Shown piece by piece: positions 60,442 to 64,000 of a DNA stretch of 64,000 nucleotides. The notes beneath the pieces are model-generated. The model saw nothing but the letters and a program-made list of their open reading frames with translations, had not been told where the DNA came from and made no database searches. The first letter of the stretch is position 1. Every line of letters starts with the position of its first letter. Source of the DNA: Polyangiaceae bacterium (GTDB lineage Bacteria; Myxococcota_A; Polyangia; Polyangiales; Polyangiaceae); assembly GCA_041389725.1 (NCBI GenBank), contig JAWKRG010000003.1, forward strand, positions 310,001-374,000, in the 5' to 3' direction. A program made the position numbers and the translations under genes.

Positions 60442-60859
60442 GTGGAAACTCCTGGGCATCCGTACGGACACGCTTCCAAGGGCTCTAGCCCCCCTTGTTT
60501 GGACGGGCATGGGTTTGCCACTAGGAGGGCTTGCAGGTCAACCCGAGTCTTATGAAGAAGAAAGAGCCTGGAAAAAAGCGTGGTTTTTGTTGACCCCGCT
60601 TAGACGGCCGGCCCACGGGGGGCATTCTCGGCATTTCCAGAAATCCTCAACGCCTCGAAACCCGAGTACTTTCTCTGGGTGAACCCCTGTGCCCGGGACA
60701 CCACAACCGTGCGCCGTTTCCACACCCTACTCGCCGATACTGCCCGAACGCACCCCGCGTTTCACGGCGAAGGGGCCGTGATAGCAGTGGCATGCTCTTT
60801 GCGACGCGGCTCCATCCGCGATGCAGGCGAGCCATGCGATGATCTCCGGGGGCATTCCG
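60442..60859. other. Divergent intergenic region (ompA-like / kinase-RDD)
   Basis: 418 bases without a gene that I can support. It holds the promoter of the ompA-like gene on the left, an A/T-rich patch (TATGAAGAAGAAAGAG and GGTTTTTGTTGACC) in the middle, and a sigma-54-type promoter near the right end. Confidence 0.6.
60788..60802 (+). promoter_or_regulatory. Candidate sigma-54 (-24/-12) promoter for kinase-RDD gene
   Basis: TGGCAT-GCTCT-TTGC matches the sigma-54 consensus TGGCAC-N5-TTGC with one mismatch and exact spacing. The predicted transcript start is about 60814, roughly 45 bases before the kinase ATG. Sigma-54 control of signalling genes is common in myxobacteria. No enhancer site was identified. 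Confidence 0.5.
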
Positions 60860-62281
60860 ATGAACGGCGAGGCTGAGGGTTTCAAAACCACCGTGCTGGC
60901 GGAGAGTGGGCCGCGGAAGTCCCCGGACAGCGCCGCAGCCGAACTGCGCCGCTGGGCCGGTGCGAGTTTCGACCACTTCGACATCGTCGAACCGCTTGCG
61001 CGAGGAGGGATGGGGGCAGTGTTCGTCGCTCACGATCGCTCCCTCGACCGTCGCGTAGCCATCAAGGTGCTACCCGAGGACTTCGCTGGCGATGCCCAAC
61101 TGCAGGAGCGATTCATCCGCGAAGCTCGCGCCCAGGCGCGTCTCAACTCGCGGCACGTCGCCCACATCTACTTCATCGGTCGCACGCCGCCCGGGGCCAA
61201 TGGTCGCCCGTCGCTGTACTTCGCGATGGAGCTGGTCGAGGGCGGAGCACTCGAAGCGGTCCTCGACGCGGGGGAGCGCCTGGACCCCGAACGCGCGCGC
61301 ACACTGATGCTGCAGGTTGCTCGCGGTCTGGCCGACGCGTGGCGCGCGGGCATCGTTCATCGGGACATCAAACCGAGCAACTTGCTGCTGAGCGCCGACG
61401 GTGACGTGAAGATCGCCGACTTTGGTGTTGCCAAACCAGTCAATACCACCGACGCGAAGATCACCCAGGAAGGCGCCGTGGTGGGCAGCCCCCTCTACAT
61501 GGCGCCGGAGCAAGCACGCGGAGAGGACATCGACTTCCGAGCGGACATGTACGCCTTGGGATGTTCCTTCTACCACTTGCTCAGCGGTCGGCCTCCGTTC
61601 GACGGCAAGACTCCGCTGGCCATCGTCAGCAAGCACCTGACGGAGGAACCTGAAGCCATCGAGCGCCTAGTCCCCGAAATTCCGAGGGGCCTAGCCAGGA
61701 TCATCGAGAGCCTGCTGGCGAAACAGCCCGGCCAACGCCCAGGGAGCTACGACGAGCTGATAGCCGACCTGGAGCGCGCCGCCCCCGAGCGGATACGTCA
61801 CGGCGGGTTCTGGGTGCGTGGCGCCGCTGTGGGCATCGACGTCGCGATGGCCGGAGCGGTGATCGGACTGCTGGGTCTGCCTGGTTTGGCGCTGCACTTG
61901 GCCTACATCACCGCGGCCCATGCCACCTGGGGGCAGACGGCTGGCAAGTACCTGATGAGCCTGCGCGTACGCGGTGTGGACGGCAAACCCCTGGGCTGGG
62001 GCCGCTCCCTCGCGCGCACGATCGCCAGCATGTGGCTCCCGTTCTTGGCGGGACTGGTCATCTTGCTGACCCAGGGGCGAGGTGGGCTGACCCTGGCCGT
62101 TCAGCAGATCCAGCTGTCGAACGTGGACGCATTTCAGGCACTGGTGCTGGCCGTTGCGGTGAGCAATGTGCTCCTCAGCCTGCTGTACGCTGCGGGGTTG
62201 GCGCTAGCGGCCTTCCATCCCAGGAAACGCGCAGTGCACGACCTGGTCGTCGGCTCTGAAGTCGTCTACCGCCTGCGTTGA
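60860..62281 (+). CDS. Ser/Thr protein kinase fused to an RDD membrane domain
   Basis: 473 residues from ATG 60860, which has GGGGG seven bases upstream (in-frame ATGs at 60821 and 60839 are also possible). Kinase domain ~40-300: ARGGMGAVFVAHD, VAIKVLPED, HRDIKPSN (near 170), ADFGVAK and GSPLYMAPEQARG. From ~305, an RDD domain: GGFWVRGAAVGIDVAMAGAV, WGQTAGKYLMSLRVRGVDG, LGWGRSLART and HDLVVGSEVVYR, with four membrane segments. RDD proteins include ion exchangers and small-solute transporters. A kinase fused to RDD suggests a membrane-tethered sensor; the ligand is unknown. Confidence 0.9.
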   Translation: MNGEAEGFKTTVLAESGPRKSPDSAAAELRRWAGASFDHFDIVEPLARGGMGAVFVAHDRSLDRRVAIKVLPEDFAGDAQLQERFIREARAQARLNSRHVAHIYFIGRTPPGANGRPSLYFAMELVEGGALEAVLDAGERLDPERARTLMLQVARGLADAWRAGIVHRDIKPSNLLLSADGDVKIADFGVAKPVNTTDAKITQEGAVVGSPLYMAPEQARGEDIDFRADMYALGCSFYHLLSGRPPFDGKTPLAIVSKHLTEEPEAIERLVPEIPRGLARIIESLLAKQPGQRPGSYDELIADLERAAPERIRHGGFWVRGAAVGIDVAMAGAVIGLLGLPGLALHLAYITAAHATWGQTAGKYLMSLRVRGVDGKPLGWGRSLARTIASMWLPFLAGLVILLTQGRGGLTLAVQQIQLSNVDAFQALVLAVAVSNVLLSLLYAAGLALAAFHPRKRAVHDLVVGSEVVYRLR

Positions 62282-62296
62282 GCGCTCCTGGAGCGC
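62282..62296. repeat. Short inverted repeat after kinase-RDD gene
   Basis: GCGCTCC-T-GGAGCGC starts immediately after the stop codon. The arms are 7 bp with a single central base, so it could be a palindromic protein site or a small hairpin. No T-tract follows. Confidence 0.25.
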
Positions 62297-62424
62297 CGAA
62301 CCTCGCTGTTCTGGGCAATCCAGCGGTACGAGAAGGTGGGATACGCCACTGGAAAACGTTTCCACGACCGGCACGGTCCGCTATCCTTCCAGGGTTCCTT
62401 TCACGTCTTCGAAGGAGGCTAGCC

Positions 62425-64000
62425 GTGACGGTAGCGAACCCCATCCGAACCCTCATCAGCGCCGCTGCGGCGGTCTTGCTTCCTGTTGCACTGGCGCTGC
62501 CCGGCTGCGGGAGTGACGACGGAGGCGGCGGCGGGGGCACCCCCAAGCAAGACGCTGGCACCGGCGGCGCCGGCGGCCAGGCCGGTAGCGGCGGCACCAG
62601 CGGCAACCCAGGCGGCGTGTGCTTCTTGACGAACTGCTCCAGCGACCAAGAGTGCGCGGGTTGTTCCTTCGACCGCACCAAATGCGACACGGCCACGAAG
62701 CGCTGCATCGCGTGCAACCCGTCCACGGGCGAAGGTTGCCCCGCCGGCAAGATCTGCTCGTCTTTCGGTACCTGCACCGACAAGGAATGCCAGACGGACG
62801 CCAACGGCGAGCCGACCATCACCTGCACCAGCAACGCAGACTGCCTCGGCTGCGATCCCAAGCATCAACTGTGTGACACGGCCTCGGGCAAGTGCGTCGC
62901 CTGCACCGACGACAACACGAGTCTGTGCTCGCCGACGGACGTCTGCGACAACAACAAGTGCGCGAACAAGTGCCCCGGCAGCTGCACGACCGACAATGAG
63001 TGCTCGCGCTGCGAGACCACCAACGGCAAGAAAGCCAAGGGCTGCTTCAACCACGTGTGCGCGGAGTGCTCGGACACCTACGCCTGCCCCGCGGGTCTCG
63101 AGTGCAAGAAGGGCACCTGCGTGAAGCCCTGCGGCTTGGCGGGTAGCACCAGCGGCGCGTGCACGGACAACACCAACTGCGAAGGTTGCGGCGACGCCAC
63201 CAACCCGTGGAAGTGCAAATTCCCGATCAACGGCGGTGTCTATGGCACCTGCTCCCCGTCTGCAGCGGGCTGTTCGGATCTGGGCCCCGGTGTGGCGGTG
63301 CTGCCCCCGCCCTTCGACAAGGTGACCAACACCTGCTCGAAGGACACGGACTGCAACGGTGTCGGCATCCAGTACAACGTCGGTGAAGCCATTCGCGATT
63401 TGATCGGCGGACCCGAGATCGACGTCGCGGGCAAGAAGATCAAGATCCAGGACGCCGTGGTGAACTACAACATGCCGGCCTGCGCCAGCGTGAAGATCAC
63501 CGAGAGCATCAAGTGCGGCGTCTGCGTTCCCTGTCGTGAAGACTCGGACTGCGCGAAGATCGAGCTCGACCCGCTCATCGCCAGTCTGTTCAAGGGTGAC
63601 CCCCTCGCCACCATCGCTGGCAAGCTCTTGATCGACTTGCTCTACGGCGAGAACAAAGACCACAGCCTGCATTTCCAGTGCCTGGGTATCGCGGGTGGTT
63701 ACGGCGTGTGCATCCCCTGCGCCAACCCCACCAAGGCGTGTGGCGGCGGGACCGGAAGCGGCGGAAGCTGCAACCACGATCCCTGTGCGGCAGGCGGCCC
63801 CCTCAGCAGCACCTGCGACACCTGCGCCGCGGCCGTCTGCGCCGTCGACTCCTTCTGCTGCGGCGGAAGTGACGGCACTGGCACTTGGGACACCCTGTGC
63901 GTGAACAAGGCCAAGCAGCTATGCGCCTCCTGCGGCGGCGGGGGCGGCACTTGTGATCACAGCGCATGTGCCGAAGGTGGAGCGCTGAGCGAAACCTGCG
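62425..64000 (+). CDS. Cys-rich secreted lipoprotein, partial (runs off right edge)
   Basis: At least 525 residues from GTG 62425, with GAAGGAGG upstream. Lipobox LALPGC near residue 31, a Gly-rich linker, then many EGF-like short Cys spacings (CSSDQECAGCSFDRTKC, CTSNADCLGCDPKHQLC). A less Cys-rich segment of ~70 residues around IQYNVGEAIRDLIGGPEIDV follows. Near the edge, a repeated module of the form C(N/D)H..CA.GG.LS.TC...VCAVDSFCC...W.TLCVNKAKQLC begins; the first copy is complete and a second starts before the edge. It is the last visible gene; function unknown. Confidence 0.8.
   Translation, partial: MTVANPIRTLISAAAAVLLPVALALPGCGSDDGGGGGGTPKQDAGTGGAGGQAGSGGTSGNPGGVCFLTNCSSDQECAGCSFDRTKCDTATKRCIACNPSTGEGCPAGKICSSFGTCTDKECQTDANGEPTITCTSNADCLGCDPKHQLCDTASGKCVACTDDNTSLCSPTDVCDNNKCANKCPGSCTTDNECSRCETTNGKKAKGCFNHVCAECSDTYACPAGLECKKGTCVKPCGLAGSTSGACTDNTNCEGCGDATNPWKCKFPINGGVYGTCSPSAAGCSDLGPGVAVLPPPFDKVTNTCSKDTDCNGVGIQYNVGEAIRDLIGGPEIDVAGKKIKIQDAVVNYNMPACASVKITESIKCGVCVPCREDSDCAKIELDPLIASLFKGDPLATIAGKLLIDLLYGENKDHSLHFQCLGIAGGYGVCIPCANPTKACGGGTGSGGSCNHDPCAAGGPLSSTCDTCAAAVCAVDSFCCGGSDGTGTWDTLCVNKAKQLCASCGGGGGTCDHSACAEGGALSETC

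Noticed and set aside
1..64000. tRNA, rRNA, riboswitch or mobile element
   Set aside because: I looked for T-loop/CCA-type patterns, transposase motifs and paired terminal repeats and saw none that stand up. A covariance-model search (tRNAscan, Rfam) would be needed to exclude small RNAs.

Overview
The window looks like a piece of chromosome from a myxobacterium-like member of the Myxococcota (Polyangia/Sorangium side, inferred). Evidence: high GC with strong third-position GC bias; many secreted lipoproteins with Gly/Ser or Ala/Gly linkers after the lipobox; MopE-type CDGxDNDCDG repeats; C-terminal tails resembling MYXO-CTERM sorting signals; three Ser/Thr protein kinases; two ECF sigma factors; and a plausible sigma-54 promoter. 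I saw no rRNA, tRNA, CRISPR array, transposase or phage gene.

Layout. 1-8.9 kb is mostly housekeeping: nadD (cut by the window edge) with a degenerate phosphoesterase-like partner, an orphan 2Fe-2S/FAD oxidoreductase, a CcmB-like permease, a DUF2505 protein, a Lys/Ala-tailed protein, gltX, a CPBP membrane protease and speA. 9-16 kb holds lipoproteins, a TerB-like protein, a lytic transglycosylase, a VWA lipoprotein and a WYL regulator. 16.3-27.6 kb is a three-gene, ATGA-coupled operon of giant Cys-rich surface proteins. The first two share a ~2.9 kb near-identical direct repeat, and the second has a one-base frameshift in a C-run. A strong terminator follows. 27.7-32.7 kb: egtD-like, thymidine phosphorylase, then metG with a coupled osmC-like gene.

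33-43.7 kb contains two divergent paralogous copies of one module: an ECF sigma factor, an ATGA-coupled single-TM partner (candidate anti-sigma), a predicted envelope protein and a Cys-rich or FGE-domain lipoprotein. Between them lie a double-FKBP lipoprotein and an 858-residue Cys-rich lipoprotein. The latter shares an unrecognised C-terminal domain with the lipoprotein of the second module. This duplicated module, with the MopE/VWA operon, is the strongest candidate here for an undescribed system (envelope sensing and surface display).

43.8-52.3 kb: an SDR, a TonB-like protein, a membrane protein, a receiver-domain protein, heme O synthase, and an lptF/G-like - tatA - aminotransferase series. 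52.4-64 kb: three kinases (one with a coiled-coil tail, one with a C-terminal TM, one fused to an RDD domain), a DUF1232 protein, a LOG-family protein, a TPR/PEGA-like membrane protein, AgmX-like and OmpA-like lipoproteins, and a Cys-rich lipoprotein that runs off the right edge.

All functions are read from translated sequence and remembered family motifs. No database search was run.
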